DNA of 64,000 bases from Streptomyces sp. CT34 (GTDB lineage: Bacteria > Actinomycetota > Actinomycetes > Streptomycetales > Streptomycetaceae): contig NZ_KN708638.1 of the NCBI RefSeq assembly GCF_000805335.1, positions 72,676 to 136,675 on the forward strand. Reading direction: 5' to 3'. Both the position numbers and the translations under genes were made by a program. Shown one piece after another: positions 1-9,455 of the stretch. A model generated the notes under the pieces. That model made no database searches and was not told where the DNA came from. It saw only the letters and a program-made list of their open reading frames with translations. The first letter of the stretch is position 1, and each line of letters starts with the position of its first letter.

Positions 1-701
1 GCCCCTGATCCGCACGGACTCCGGCGGCGGCACCCACGAGTTCGTCGCCTGGCTCGCCCAGCGGGGCCGCTGGCTGTCGTATTCCGTCGGCATGGTGATC
101 ACCGACACCTCCACCAGCACGTGCTGAAGATCCCGGCATCTGCCTGGACCGCGGCCGTCGAGACGGACGGCGAGGTCCGTGACGGCGCCTGGGTCGCCGA
201 ACTGACCAGTGACGTCCTCGACAGCCGGCCCAAGGGCATACGGCTGATCGTCCGCAAAGAAGGGCCGCACCCCGGTGCCCAGTTGAGGATCACGGACGCG
301 GACGGCATACGGATCACCTGCTTCGCCACACACACCGCCAACCGTCCAATCACCGAACTGGAACTTCGTCACCGCATGCGGGCCCGCGCGGAAGACCGGA
401 TCCGGGCCGCCTGGGCCACGGCCTACGCAACCTGCCCCTGCACAAGACCGCCCAGAACAAGATCTGGTTGGAGATCGTGCAGATCGCCTTTGACCTACTG
501 GCCTGGCTGCCCGTGCTCGCCATGACTGGCAAAGCCCGACTCTGGGAACCCCGCCGCCTTCGGCTCTGCCTGTTCACCGCCGCCGGACAACTCATCACCA
601 CCGGCCGCCGCCGCATCCTCCGCCTCGCCCGCCACTGGCCCTGGAGCCACGACATCACCGCCGCCCTCGACGGACTCGCTCAACTGCCAACCGCGAGCTG
701 A
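1..701 (+). pseudogene. IS1380-family transposase, 3' part, frameshifted
   Basis: The reading starts before the window and runs through three frames: about 2-124 (RTDSGGGTHEF), 121 to about 470 (VRDGAWVAEL, IVRKEGPHPGAQLRITDADG, ELRHRMRARAEDRIRAA), then 468-701 (DLLAWLPVLAMTG, WEPRRLRLCLF, HWPWSHDITAAL). These blocks occur in this order in the C-terminal half of IS1380-type DDE transposases. At least two frameshifts make it inactive. The 190 bp after it hold nothing recognisable. Confidence 0.85.
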
Positions 702-891
702 CCAGCAAATCTCCATGTCCCGACGACTGCACCACTCGACCCGGAGCGGTGGAACCCGGCGCCCACCCGACGCGACACTCGGGTTACTGGCCTGCCCACG
801 ACCCGTCACGAAAAGCGAAACGGTCCACCGACTTCGTCACGCCGGGTCTGCTGCACGATCGGGTGACAGGAAGGATCGAGGCTAGGGATGG

Positions 892-1371
892 CTACTTCAC
901 GTAGTCGGGGATCTTTCCCATTCCGTGAATGATCTTGCGTGGGTGCGGCTTGGCGTCCTGACCCTCCTGCTGGATCTGGGCGCACATCCAGGGTTTGTCG
1001 CCGTGGTACTGGTGTTGGTCGCCGCTCAAGTTGACGACTTGATCGACCTGGCCGTCGGCGTCGAAGTGCCATACCAGTGCCCACATCGTGTCGACCTGGC
1101 CCACGCCCTGGGTTGTCCAGCCTCGGTGGATGTCGACGACGTACTCGCCGTTGCTGCCGAGAAACACCGGTTCGGCTTGGAAGCCCGTCTTGCCGAGCTG
1201 GTCGAAGAAGCTGACCAGCTCGTCGAGTCCGCGCTTGATGCCCGACAGCGGGTGGTGGCCTGGGATGTTCCACTCGATGTCCGGAGCCAGGACCGTGCTC
1301 ATCCCCTTGACGTCGTTGGCGGCGTAGGCGGAGAAGAAGTGGTTGATGGCCTCGGCCTTGGGGTCGGACAT
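892..1371 (-). CDS. SnoaL-like / NTF2-fold protein
   Basis: A 159-residue protein starting MSDPKAEAINHFF. It has the pattern of the SnoaL-like NTF2 fold: an N-terminal helix (AINHFFSAYAANDVKGM), then APDIEWNIPGHHPLSG, and later WALVWHFDADGQVDQVVNL on the strand-rich sheet. Members include polyketide cyclases and small ketosteroid-isomerase-like enzymes, but the substrate cannot be read from the sequence. The frame extends upstream without a stop, but homology and a divergent LysR gene 123 bp away favour the ATG at 1371. Divergent SnoaL/LysR pairs are common and suggest LysR control. Confidence 0.85.
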   Translation of the reverse strand: MSDPKAEAINHFFSAYAANDVKGMSTVLAPDIEWNIPGHHPLSGIKRGLDELVSFFDQLGKTGFQAEPVFLGSNGEYVVDIHRGWTTQGVGQVDTMWALVWHFDADGQVDQVVNLSGDQHQYHGDKPWMCAQIQQEGQDAKPHPRKIIHGMGKIPDYVK

Positions 1372-1413
1372 GGCTTCACTCGTCGTCACCTGGATGCTCC
1401 CCGAAGATTCGGT

Positions 1414-1429
1414 ACCGGACTGTCCCGGT
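1414..1429. promoter_or_regulatory. Inverted repeat in SnoaL/LysR divergent promoter
   Basis: The 123-bp gap between the two divergent genes contains ACCGGACTGTCCCGGT, whose outer ACCGG/CCGGT arms are complementary. It could be the LysR-type operator. This is inference from position and symmetry only. Confidence 0.3.
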
Positions 1430-1494
1430 CGCGTGATCAACGATGCCGCCGGCCCGCCGGAGCCGTCCAATACCTGCTTCCATAACCTGGCGGA

Positions 1495-2423
1495 ATGGAT
1501 ATCGACACCCGTCTGCTGCGGTACTTCGTTGCGGTGTTCGAGGAAGGCAACCTCACGCGGGCCGCTGAACAGCTCCACATCTCGCAACCCGCGCTCACGA
1601 AGCAGATCCGGCAGCTGGAAGTCCAGCTGGGAGTGGTCCTGTTCATCCGTTCCCGTGCCGGGATGGCCCCCACCGAGGCCGGTGAGGCACTGGCCGCCCA
1701 CGCCAACGACGTGCTGACCGCTTGGGAGCGCACGCTGCGCGCCACCCGGGCCGCCACGACCCGGGCCACACACACGCTACGGGTCGGCTTCGTCGCCAGC
1801 GCCGCCAATGAGTACACCCCGCTGATCATCGCCGACTTCGCCCGGCGCAGCCCCGGCTGGCGGGTCCAGATGCGGCAGACCGAATGGACCGACCCCACCG
1901 CCGGACTGGCCACCGGCGAGGTCGACGTGGCGCTGCTACGCCTGCCAGTGCCCACGCACAGCGACTTCGAAGTCGAGGTGCTGCTCACCGAGCCCCGCTG
2001 GATCGCCTGCCCGCGAGACATCACCTCGCGGCGGAGGACCGCATCCGGTTCCAAGATCTGTACGACGAACCATTCGTGGCAACTCCCGCCGAATCTGGGG
2101 CCTGGCGCGACTACTGGCTCGCGGCCGATGAGCGCGAAGGGCACCCGGTGCGTATCGGCGCGGTCGCCCACAACCCCGATGAATGGCTCAACGCGATCGC
2201 TCACGGACAGGGCATCAGCCTCACCCCCGAGGCGACCGCCCGCTTCTACCAGCGCCCGGACGTCGTCTACCGGCCAGTGACGGGCGTCAGCCCCAGCCAG
2301 ATCGGTGTCGCCTGGCCCCGTAACCGACTGATTGACGACGCCATCGACGCCTTCATCCTCAGCTGCCGTGCCATATGCGCGAACGATCGCCTCGCAGACA
2401 CCGGCCTGACCATGGACAGCTGA
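1495..2423 (+). pseudogene. LysR-family transcriptional regulator, single frameshift
   Basis: It begins MDIDTRLLRYFVAVFEEGNL and has the classic N-terminal winged helix (LTRAAEQLHISQPALTKQIRQLE). An effector-binding domain follows up to about position 2012 (LLTEPRWIACP). The same protein then continues in another frame (HHLAAEDRIRFQDLYDEPF, GISLTPEATARFY) to the stop at 2423. The join lies near 2010-2020 and looks like a one-base loss. Restored, it would be about 309 residues, normal for LysR. It is either a recent pseudogene or a sequencing error; the protein is otherwise undamaged. Confidence 0.85.
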
Positions 2424-2435
2424 CGCAACCAAGCG

Positions 2436-2471
2436 GACATCACGCATTCAAGCCGACATCACGCATTCAAG
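2436..2471. repeat. 17-bp tandem repeat, two copies
   Basis: GACATCACGCATTCAAG occurs perfectly at 2436-2452 and 2455-2471, a period of 19. It sits just after the LysR stop. It may be a binding site or simple slippage; nothing else is visible. Confidence 0.7.
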
Positions 2472-2547
2472 TTGGGTAGCGGCGCGGCACCTCATGGGAA
2501 ACCTGGGCCGCCGGATGCCGGCCGCAGATTGAGCATGACGAAGGAGA

Positions 2548-2720
2548 CCGCCAACTGGAGGAGGTTCGGGTGGCGGGGAGAAGGGCGGCGAATGATCCTG
2601 CCGACAAGTCGCCTTGACCAGTGGAGGTCCCCGTGAAGCACCTGACCGTTCTCGCTACAGCAGTAGCCGCCTCAGCACTGATGATCCTTGGAGCTGGCAC
2701 GGCCAACGCCGACGACGGCC
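2548..2720 (+). repeat. Dispersed repeat, copy A (leader plus signal-peptide region of small secreted gene)
   Basis: From CCGCCAACTGGAGGAGG through the ribosome binding site and the signal-peptide codons, this block is nearly identical to 58537-58715, 56 kb away. The match begins about 85 bp upstream of the start codon, so promoter and leader were copied with the gene. After the codons for the signal peptidase site the two copies diverge quickly. Confidence 0.8.
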
Positions 2721-2809
2721 ACCGTCCCACTGTCGTAACTGCTCAGCTCGGACCTGTCCGGATCACCGACGGCCTTCACAGAGTCGGCACCTGGCTTCTC
2801 GGCGACTGA
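2633..2809 (+). CDS. Small secreted protein (58 aa), paralogue of the gene at 58623
   Basis: Starts at GTG 2633, because GGAGG at 2623-2627 is correctly spaced. The N-terminus (VKHLTVLATAVAASAL) is a Sec signal peptide ending at GTANA, leaving a mature peptide of about 32 residues that starts DDGHRP. The mature part ends with ITDGLHRVGTWLLGD, which matches ITDGLQKVLNGSWLLGG in the paralogue. There is no cysteine and no known domain. Streptomycetes secrete many such peptides of unknown role; I cannot assign one. Confidence 0.75.
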   Translation: MKHLTVLATAVAASALMILGAGTANADDGHRPTVVTAQLGPVRITDGLHRVGTWLLGD

Positions 2810-3323
2810 GCTCACCCGCAGGTGGGAAGAGCTCTTCACCCTCCCGGAGCGCTGAGCGCGCGGCGAGACAGGGAAAGGCCGCACGGGCGAGACCCGATGC
2901 CGACAGGGGTAGAGAGCTCGCCGCGCCCGTTTCATTGCGCTCGATTCGCTCGGCTTCGGCCTCGACCGTATCCGCGACAGCGCCCACACGCTCATCGACC
3001 GCGCCGAGGAAGCCGGAAGCCTCCTCCGGGGCCTCTGTGAGGAATCTCCTAGTCAACCGATGATCAGGGCTGGAACACCTCGCACCTGATGGCAGAACTC
3101 ATGGCCAGTATCCGCGGTCGCTGACGCTGTCATCAGGGCAAACGCATCGTGGCCGGGGATTTCGCGGACGGGGATCGGGGCTCAGGCAGTCGTTCAGAGG
3201 TTTTACGTTGTGGTCGCCAGCGTCGGAGATCACGGTTGCATACTGCAGCTGCACCGGCTCAACAGGGCGCGCTCTCCTCAGGGATGAGCGCCCTGCCGTG
3301 ACTCTGAAACAGGAGCCCCCACC
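2810..3323. other. Intergenic, no supported gene
   Basis: About 510 bp between the small secreted gene and the DUF347 gene. Around 2930-3090 the plus strand reads an open stretch (LDRIRDSAHTLIDRAEEAGS) that resembles a protein tail, but it has no start and no recognised family. Nothing else is supported. Confidence 0.4.
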
Positions 3324-4211
3324 TTGGAGAAAACGGAACTCCTCACCGATCTTGGTGTCGCCAACACGACGAAGTCGGTGATGAAGAAGCTCCCCGAGGC
3401 CACTCTGGCCTTCTGGATCATGAAAATCGCCGCGACGACCCTGGGCGAGACGGCCGGCGACCTGTTCGCCCAGACACTCAAGCTCGGCTACTTCCTCACC
3501 ACGATGGCCCTGTTTCTGATCTTCGTGGTGACGCTTGTCGTTCAACTCCGCTCCTCCAGCTACAACCCGTTCTTCTACTGGACCGTGATCCTGTCGACCA
3601 GCATGGCCGGCACCACGATCTCCGACTTCATGAACCGCGATGCCAGCGCCAAGTTCCTTACGGACGGCGCCACTTCGCTCGGCTGGGGTCCGCAGGGGCT
3701 TGGCCTTGGCTACCCCGCCGGCGCGGCGATCCTGATCTCGATCCTCCTGGCGATCTTCCTGGTGTGGAAACTGTCCGGGACGACGTTCCAGATCCGCGAC
3801 ATCGTCACCTTCCGCGGCGAGGCCCTGTTCTGGTCGGCGATCCTCGTCTCCAACACCCTCGGCACCTCCATGGGCGACTTCCTGTCCGACAGCTCCGGCC
3901 TGGGCTACGCGGGCGGTGCCCTTCTCGTGACCGGCGCGCTCGCGGTCCTCGTCGTGCTGATGAAGGTGCCCGCCGTTCCGAACGTGCTGCTGTTCTGGAT
4001 CGCCTTCGTCCTCACCCGGCCGCTCGGCGCCACTGCCGGCGACTTCCTCACCAAGCCCGTCGCCAAGGGCGGCCTGGACCTCGGCACGGCCGGTTCATCC
4101 GCCGTGCTGCTCGCGATCCTGTTCGGCCTGATGGCCTACGCCCACGTCCAGGAAGGCAAGACCGCCACCCCCTGCTCAACGACGCCGCCTACGTCGCAGG
4201 GGTCGGCCTGA
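3324..4211 (+). CDS. DUF347 / COG4705 multi-pass membrane protein
   Basis: A 295-residue protein starting at TTG 3324, supported by AGGAG at 3311-3315. It shows four internal repeats, each a transmembrane pair with a G-T/E-x-x-G/S-D-F/L signature: GETAGDLF near residue 40, GTTISDFM near 92, GTSMGDFL near 178 and GATAGDFLTKP near 228. This fourfold repeat is the hallmark of the DUF347 family. Function is unknown; acid- and manganese-related roles have been suggested for some relatives. The last 15 residues look off-family and may come from a frameshift at the junction with the decayed DNA downstream. Confidence 0.85.
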   Translation: MEKTELLTDLGVANTTKSVMKKLPEATLAFWIMKIAATTLGETAGDLFAQTLKLGYFLTTMALFLIFVVTLVVQLRSSSYNPFFYWTVILSTSMAGTTISDFMNRDASAKFLTDGATSLGWGPQGLGLGYPAGAAILISILLAIFLVWKLSGTTFQIRDIVTFRGEALFWSAILVSNTLGTSMGDFLSDSSGLGYAGGALLVTGALAVLVVLMKVPAVPNVLLFWIAFVLTRPLGATAGDFLTKPVAKGGLDLGTAGSSAVLLAILFGLMAYAHVQEGKTATPCSTTPPTSQGSA

Positions 4212-4440
4212 CCATCAGCGAACGCGACCGGCTCGATATCCCGGCCGACTTGGCGACCACCTCACCCGGCTGCACCGCATCGGCATCACGGTCGGAGACC
4301 TCTCCCCCAAGAACGTGCTCTTCAGCACAGCCCCCGGCCCGAGTGCTCCCTCATCGACTGTGACGCCATGCGCGTGCGGGGCGCCACCGTGTACTGCCCC
4401 AGGCCGAGACACCCCACTGGCAGAGATGGGGTACATCATC
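4212..4440 (+). pseudogene. Protein-kinase-like catalytic-loop remnant
   Basis: In one frame DNA around 4261-4320 reads LTRLHRIGITVGDLSPKNVL, which resembles a kinase catalytic loop (HxxGxxxxDxxxxN). In a shifted frame just downstream it reads SLIDCDAMRVRGA, resembling the metal-binding DFG region. No start, N-lobe or C-lobe remains. It is probably a remnant of a Streptomyces kinase-like protein. Confidence 0.45.
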
Positions 4441-5407
4441 TTCGTCACGCTCATCGTGGCTCTACGGCAGCCCCCGAGCGAAGTCGCCGGATTCCAGAGC
4501 CGCCTCGCGCCAGTTGGCGGCGAGCTGGAGCATGCGCTCGGTGCCGTGTGGGAAGTCAGGTGGTGGGGTGTTCGGGGTGGTGGGCCACAGGATGGCGGCG
4601 GCGAACCGGACCGTATGCCTGGCCGCAGTTGCGTGGGGGCAACGCTGCCGCGCTCCAGGCGCCGCAGCATGTCAAGCCGGGCAGCGCCACCGAGGAGTTC
4701 GTCGAACACGTTCCCGCATTCCTGCGCGCGTACGGTCGCGAGGTAATCCACGGGGAGTGCCTCCGGCGTTCGGGTGGGTGGGGCTGAGCCTGGAGGCGTT
4801 CACCGAACTCGGCCTCCTCGGGGTAAGCGGAGCCTCGGACGGCGTCACGCGGTGGCAGGCTGTGGCACTTCGAGCGCGTCGGCGATCCGGCTGCCAACTC
4901 CGCGATGCAGGACGGCAGATAGCCGTCCAAGGCGTCTACATCACGGCACAGCTTGGCCCGCAGCAACCCGCAAAGGGCGCTTCGGTGAACAGCCTCTGCG
5001 GCTCGCCATCGGACGCCGGTACCGCCTCGGCGCGGCGATCAGCATGGACGCCATCCCCATGGTGTCCGCCGCGTCCGTGGCACGGTACGAACGTCATCCG
5101 CTTCCAGCGGTCCGCGACATCGGGCTGTGGGCCCGGTGCGTATCGCCCCGCGGCGGGAACACGTCCACGAACTCCTCGTCGGTGAGCAACCGTTCGTCGG
5201 TGAGCAACCGTCCCTGCTCGTCCGGTCCCGGATCGCCAGGCTCCCCTTCGCCGCACAGACATCGTCAGCCGCCGCATACGGCAATGTCGGCCTCCACGAC
5301 CACAACCAGGTCTTGAAGGCCGACGTCACACAGGACCGCGAATTACGCCACGACGGCCGAGGATGGTTCCGGGGCCCAGTGGATGAGCACCGTGCTACAA
5401 CTGTATC
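4441..5407. other. Degenerate region, no gene supported
   Basis: About 970 bp with only fragmentary open frames on both strands. Minus-strand pieces (LRAKLCRDVDALDGYLPSC near 4950, VFDELLGGAARLDML near 4700) look like old coding sequence in different frames. A plus-strand piece near 5250-5320 reads AYGNVGLHDHNQVLKAD. None matches a family I can name. Confidence 0.4.
5176..5211. repeat. 18-bp perfect tandem duplication
   Basis: TCGTCGGTGAGCAACCGT occurs twice back to back (5176-5193 and 5194-5211). The unit is a multiple of three, so it would keep frame in the degenerate coding sequence around it. It is most likely replication slippage. Confidence 0.8.
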
Positions 5408-5617
5408 TCAGCCGTGGATCGGGCCCAGCGGGATGTCGGAGACCTGGAGGCTGACGGACTTCACAGAGCCGCCGGTCAGAACAGGAATGCCGTTGGGGCC
5501 CGGGGCGAACGTGGCGGTCAGGCCGTCCACGGAGCCACTGACGGACAGACCACCCGCGACGCTGTCGAGGTCGTCGTCGGCTATCTCACGGGTCTCAATA
5601 CGGGACGTGTTGCTCAT
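5408..5617 (-). CDS. Double-glycine leader peptide, RiPP/bacteriocin precursor-like (69 aa)
   Basis: The 69-residue product begins MSNTSRIETREIADDDLDSV and continues AGG at residues 21-23. The acidic helix ending in a GG motif is typical of leaders for ribosomal peptides cut by C39-type peptidases. The putative core (residues 24-69) is rich in Gly, Ser, Thr and Val, ends SDIPLGPIHG, and has no cysteine, so it is not a lanthipeptide substrate. GAGGAAGGA lies upstream of the ATG at 5617. No modifying enzyme, protease or ABC exporter is nearby. It could also be an ordinary small protein with a chance GG. Confidence 0.55.
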   Translation of the reverse strand: MSNTSRIETREIADDDLDSVAGGLSVSGSVDGLTATFAPGPNGIPVLTGGSVKSVSLQVSDIPLGPIHG

Positions 5618-6064
5618 GATGTTGAGCGTCCTTCCTCAGTAGTGGTGGGTCGCAATGCGTCGCGCACTGCAGCGGGAACCCCCGGACGGTGCTGACGCTA
5701 ACCATGGCCGATCAAATGGCGATGAAATCGCTGGTGGGCATGGTGCGTGTATCGACGTGTCGCGGGCTGCGGGCTGCGGGCTGCGGTGCTGAATCCTCGC
5801 GGGGCGTATGGGGGGACCGGGCAAGGTGGGCAGGATCGGGCAGATGCCGCATCCGATCCGCCCGTCGCTGTGCCATACTCCCACGATCCATGTCGACGTC
5901 CAGCTTCTCGATGAGGACCTGGACGTCATGGGTGAAACTGTCGTCCGTCCTGTCCAGGACCGCGCGGTAAGCATCGGTGGCGGGCTTGGCCTTGGCCTTG
6001 TGAGCATGCCGATGTGCGGGCCCGTACCGCTTCAAAATGGCTTCACCGAGAATGACCTTGGGGT
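5618..6064. other. No supported gene
   Basis: About 450 bp upstream of the peptide gene. A minus-strand stretch near 5880-6060 (VILGEAILKRYGPAHRHAHK, VQVLIEKLDVDM) is open but has no start or family. It is probably the continuation of the decayed DNA beyond the IS remnant that follows. Confidence 0.35.
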
Positions 6065-6069
6065 TTGAC

Positions 6070-6873
6070 GGGAGGTCAACTGGCAGGTCGATACATACTC
6101 GTTGATGAGCCCGTGGACGGCTGTCTGTCGGTCGATCCGGATGGCGGGCAGGGGGATGACGGCGGAGTCGTCTCGGGGCGCGAGCTGATTCCTGCCTTGG
6201 TGGGGCCGGTGGGCGTTGAAGCCGGGCGTAGTCGTGCGGGATCCTCTCAGGGTGGCCGCGACCGTCGACCAACAACCGTCAGTGCACTCCTGGCGCGCGG
6301 AGCGGATGAAGCGCTGGGCGTGCGCGCATTGCAGTTCGGTGAGCCGGGGGGGGAATCTAGGCCACGGCCAAGTACTCGGAGGCGAACACGGCGTCGAAGG
6401 CAGCGGTGAACTTCACATCCCGGTCACGGACGAGGTGGGTGAACTGCTCGGTGCGGTCGCCGAGTTGCCGCAGGAGCCGGCGAGCTTGCTGGGTGGCCCA
6501 CTCAGCAGTGGGGTGGGAGGTGGCACCAAGGATGGGCACGGTTCGGGTTCGTACCTCCATCACGAACAGCGCGTACAGGCACCGAAGCGCGATCGTGTCG
6601 AGGTGGAAGAAGTCCGTCGCGAGCAGGCCATCGGCCTGCGTTTTGAGGAACGCGGCCCATTCGCCGCGGGCTTGTTCACGTTGAGGGTGCGGGGCTGAGG
6701 CCGGCTGTGCGCAGGATGCGGCGGACGGTGGCGGGGCCGAGGCGGTGGCCGAGGCTGCGTAGTGCCCCATGCTCTCGACGCAACTCCCAGCCAGAGTTCT
6801 GCGAGTCGAGGCGGAGGATCAGGTCGCGGATCTTGTCCGGGAGCGGTGGGCCCCGGTTCGCTCGCGGGAGCAT
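6070..6873 (-). pseudogene. IS3-like integrase-core transposase, frameshifted
   Basis: Read on the minus strand, the pieces are in order but in different frames. 6873-6690 gives the HTH-like start ([26 protein letters not shown]). 6640-6360 gives the DDE core ([52 protein letters not shown]). 6350-6080 gives the C-terminus (QRFIRSARQECTD, HRPHQGRNQLAP, DRQTAVHGLINEY). This is the common Streptomyces integrase-core transposase. At least three frame changes inactivate it. Confidence 0.85.
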
Positions 6874-6963
6874 GCTCGACCCACGGACCGGCGACGCGTC
6901 GTTCCGTGACGGGCACTACTGATGGTGGAACGCGGGTGGCGCTTGCACCACCTGGCTGTCGCC

Positions 6964-7866
6964 TCACCTGTCAGTGATCGCGGAGAGCCATGCGGTGTCC
7001 TCCGGGCCCGGCGCTTCGGGGCCAGGCGCGGGCAGCCAGCGGACCTCGCCCGAGCGCAGGGCGACCGTGGCCCGTGGTCTCATGGGCCCGTCGCCCCTGC
7101 GTGAGAGCAGGACGAGTTCCCAGACCGTCGCCGTCATGGCGTCGAGCCGGGTGGCGCAGTGTGCGGTGACTTGCCGCGGATCCCGGGTCTGCCCCAGGGA
7201 CAGATGTGGGGTGAAGTTCTTGGCGTGCGCACGACAGCGCGGGAACCGCTGCTGCAGTACGCGGTGCAGATCTGCCCACGGTGTCTTGCCGGCGGCCGCA
7301 GGGTCGAGCCACACAGTGACGTACGCCCTCTGTTGGAAGGTGCGTACCCCGTCCAGCCGGGCGGTGAAGACCGGCGTCTCGGCCGTCGCCGCGGCGAGCG
7401 ACGGGGCCGCCCGCTCGAAGTCGGACTCCGGCACGAAGCCGAAGAGCACATTGACATGCGGTGGCCAGCGGTGGATCTGCGGGTCGTAGTCCCGGCGGAT
7501 GTCCTGGATCGGTGGCCACAGCTCCGCAGGCGGGATCCAGGCCACCGCCGTGCGGGCCGTCGGGGACACATCGAGGGCGCTGGCAGGCTCGCCTCTGGCG
7601 AAACTCAGGTGCGCTTGCGAGGCCCGCACCCGGCCGGCCCGCGACGCGTCGATGCGGTCCACGCCTGTGGTCCGGTCCCAGACCACCTCGCCGTCCGCCT
7701 CGATGAACATCACCCGGTGCCACGGGATGTCGCCCCCGGGAACAAAGGAAGGCAGCGGGATGCGTTTGACGGCATCCCTGCGCTGGCTGATCCCCAGCAC
7801 GAACCGGGCCGGGTCGAACCGCGGGTCCCAGCGGACCCGGTGATAGATCTCGTCACTGGTTCGCAT
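6964..7866 (-). CDS. RNA-repair protein: MJ1316 (DUF504) domain fused to 2'-5' RNA ligase (2H) domain
   Basis: A 300-residue protein from ATG 7866 with GAGAGGGGG upstream. Residues 1-75 are an MJ1316 RNA-cyclic-end-recognition domain (DEIYHRVRWDPRFDP, PSFVPGGDIPWHRVMFIEAD, WDRTTGVDRID). Residues 105-290 are a LigT-like 2H phosphoesterase with both catalytic histidine motifs: PPHVNVLFGF (H137) and FTPHLSLGQ (H221). The first motif is HVN rather than the usual HxT. Such 2H enzymes handle 2',3'-cyclic phosphate or 2'-5' linkages, and MJ1316 domains recognise RNA ends. The gene is intact in a decayed neighbourhood and stands alone. Confidence 0.85.
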   Translation of the reverse strand: MRTSDEIYHRVRWDPRFDPARFVLGISQRRDAVKRIPLPSFVPGGDIPWHRVMFIEADGEVVWDRTTGVDRIDASRAGRVRASQAHLSFARGEPASALDVSPTARTAVAWIPPAELWPPIQDIRRDYDPQIHRWPPHVNVLFGFVPESDFERAAPSLAAATAETPVFTARLDGVRTFQQRAYVTVWLDPAAAGKTPWADLHRVLQQRFPRCRAHAKNFTPHLSLGQTRDPRQVTAHCATRLDAMTATVWELVLLSRRGDGPMRPRATVALRSGEVRWLPAPGPEAPGPEDTAWLSAITDR

Positions 7867-8263
7867 CACGCCCCCTCTCCCGCCTTCCCCCTCCTCTTCC
7901 CCAGGATGCCGCCTACCCTGTCCTTGACGACTGTTCCGCTCCGTACCGCGACGCGTCAGGTGCGGTACGTGATGGCGCCGGCGTACGTCGAGGCGGGTTC
8001 TCGGTCGACGGATGACGGAGCCATCGCCAACGTCCTCGTCAGGTTGGACGCCACCGGGGTGGCCGAGCAGGTCACCGATCAGCCACGCACCCAGCGGCTC
8101 GCCCAGCCCGCGCAGACGACAATCACCCGGTAACCACCTACCACGACCAGGCCGGGCGCGCCCCACACGCCGTGCGCGATGTGCCCGGCCCCGTCGCTTC
8201 AGCAGTGACAGGCGGCGGAGACACCAGGTAGCTCGGCGCCTGTGAGCGCAGCTGTTCTCGGTT
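7867..8263. other. Intergenic, no supported gene
   Basis: About 400 bp containing the promoter side of the RNA-repair gene. The open frame upstream of that gene's ATG is long, but its residues (many Arg, no motif) look non-coding. No repeat or RNA was recognised. Confidence 0.4.
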
Positions 8264-9430
8264 TCATCCGTCAGACGCAACGCCGATGCGGGCCACTACC
8301 GCGGCGGTGCCGTCCTCTGCGGCGATGTGGTGCGCGAGTTCGACCGCTCGCTGCCGGTAGGCGGGCTCGGCCATGCAGGCCATGATCGCCGCACCGGGGG
8401 ATTCGGCGGTGAGCTCGTGGAAGGGCAGTGGCTGCGGGGCGACTCCGAGCCGGTGCAGCCGGGCCGCCCAGAACGGCCGGTCGGCCATGACGGGTACCGG
8501 CACGGTCGGGCACCCCGGCGCGCAGTCCGGCCGCAGTGGTGCCCGCCCCGGCGTGGTGGACGACGGCGGCCGTGAGGGGAACAGCCAGTCGTGCGGGAGC
8601 TCGCCGATCGCCAGGACGTCATCGCCGACCGCGCTCAGTCCGGCCCACCCCGCCTGCACCACCGCGCGCACCCCCGCCCGGGCCTGCCGCGACCACGAGC
8701 TCGCCCAGCCGTTCCCCCTGGCCCGGTGCCATGCTGCCGAACCCGATGAACACCGGGGGCGGACCGGCCTGGAGGAAGTCGACCGGCTCTGCCGGGGGCC
8801 GCCACCCTCGCGGCCGGGCAGGCCACCAGTAACCCGTCACCTCGACGTCGGACGGCCAGTCCGCCGGGCGCGATACCACCAGCGGACTGAAGCCGTGGAA
8901 GACCGGCCGGATCTCCCCTGCCGGTACGGCGACACGGCGGCGGGCAGCCCAAGCCGGGTACACAGCCGCGTCAGGCCCGCTTCCTGGCGCGCTCCGGCGT
9001 GGGCCAGCAGCACCCGGCCCGCAGCGAGATTGCCGTCCAGTCCTAGGTCGTCGGCGCCCAGTACACCGGGCAGCGGGAACTCCCCGGTGGCGAAGGCCAG
9101 TTGGAGGTAGGTTCCGATGACAGGGACGGCGAGCGCCTCGCCGGCCGCCTGGCTGAGCGATGCGGGGCCGAACGCGGTGAGCACCAGGTCGGTGCCGCAC
9201 CCCACGGCCGCCACCACCCCGTCTGCCAGCCGGTCCAAGAACGTCGAGGTCACCGCCCGCGCCTCCTCCGGGGACATCGCCAGAGCGCGGGCGCGGATCA
9301 ACTCCTGGGGGTCTCCCGCAGAGGCTGGTGGTCGGGCCGCAGCCGGCCACGAGTCCGACGAAGGGCAGGTGCGCGGCACGGCGACCTGGTGCCCGGCGTC
9401 CAGCAGGCGACGGTCCTGCGGCGACGGCTC
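8264..9430 (-). pseudogene. GT1-family (UGT/MGT-like) glycosyltransferase, frameshifted
   Basis: The pieces follow one GT-B protein on the minus strand. About 9425-9000: GHQVAV, GDPQELIRARALAMSPEEA, FLDRLADGVVAAVGCGTDLV, PVIGTYLQLAFA. About 8930-8740: HGFSPLVV, PADWPSDVEVTGYWWPA, PPPVFIGFGSM. 8671-8264: VVQAGWAGL, HDWLFP, VPVPVMADRPFWAARLHRLG, AYRQRAVELA. The last block is the donor-binding region of UDP-sugar transferases. The pieces lie in three frames and the N-terminal start is lost. Relatives glycosylate sterols, macrolides or other lipophilic acceptors. Confidence 0.85.
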
Positions 9431-9455
9431 CAGCAGTTGGCCGCCTTCTCCGCCG

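Noticed and set aside
5408-5617. Lanthipeptide precursor call.
   Set aside because: The core has no cysteine and no lanthionine synthetase is nearby; only the broader double-glycine leader call is kept.
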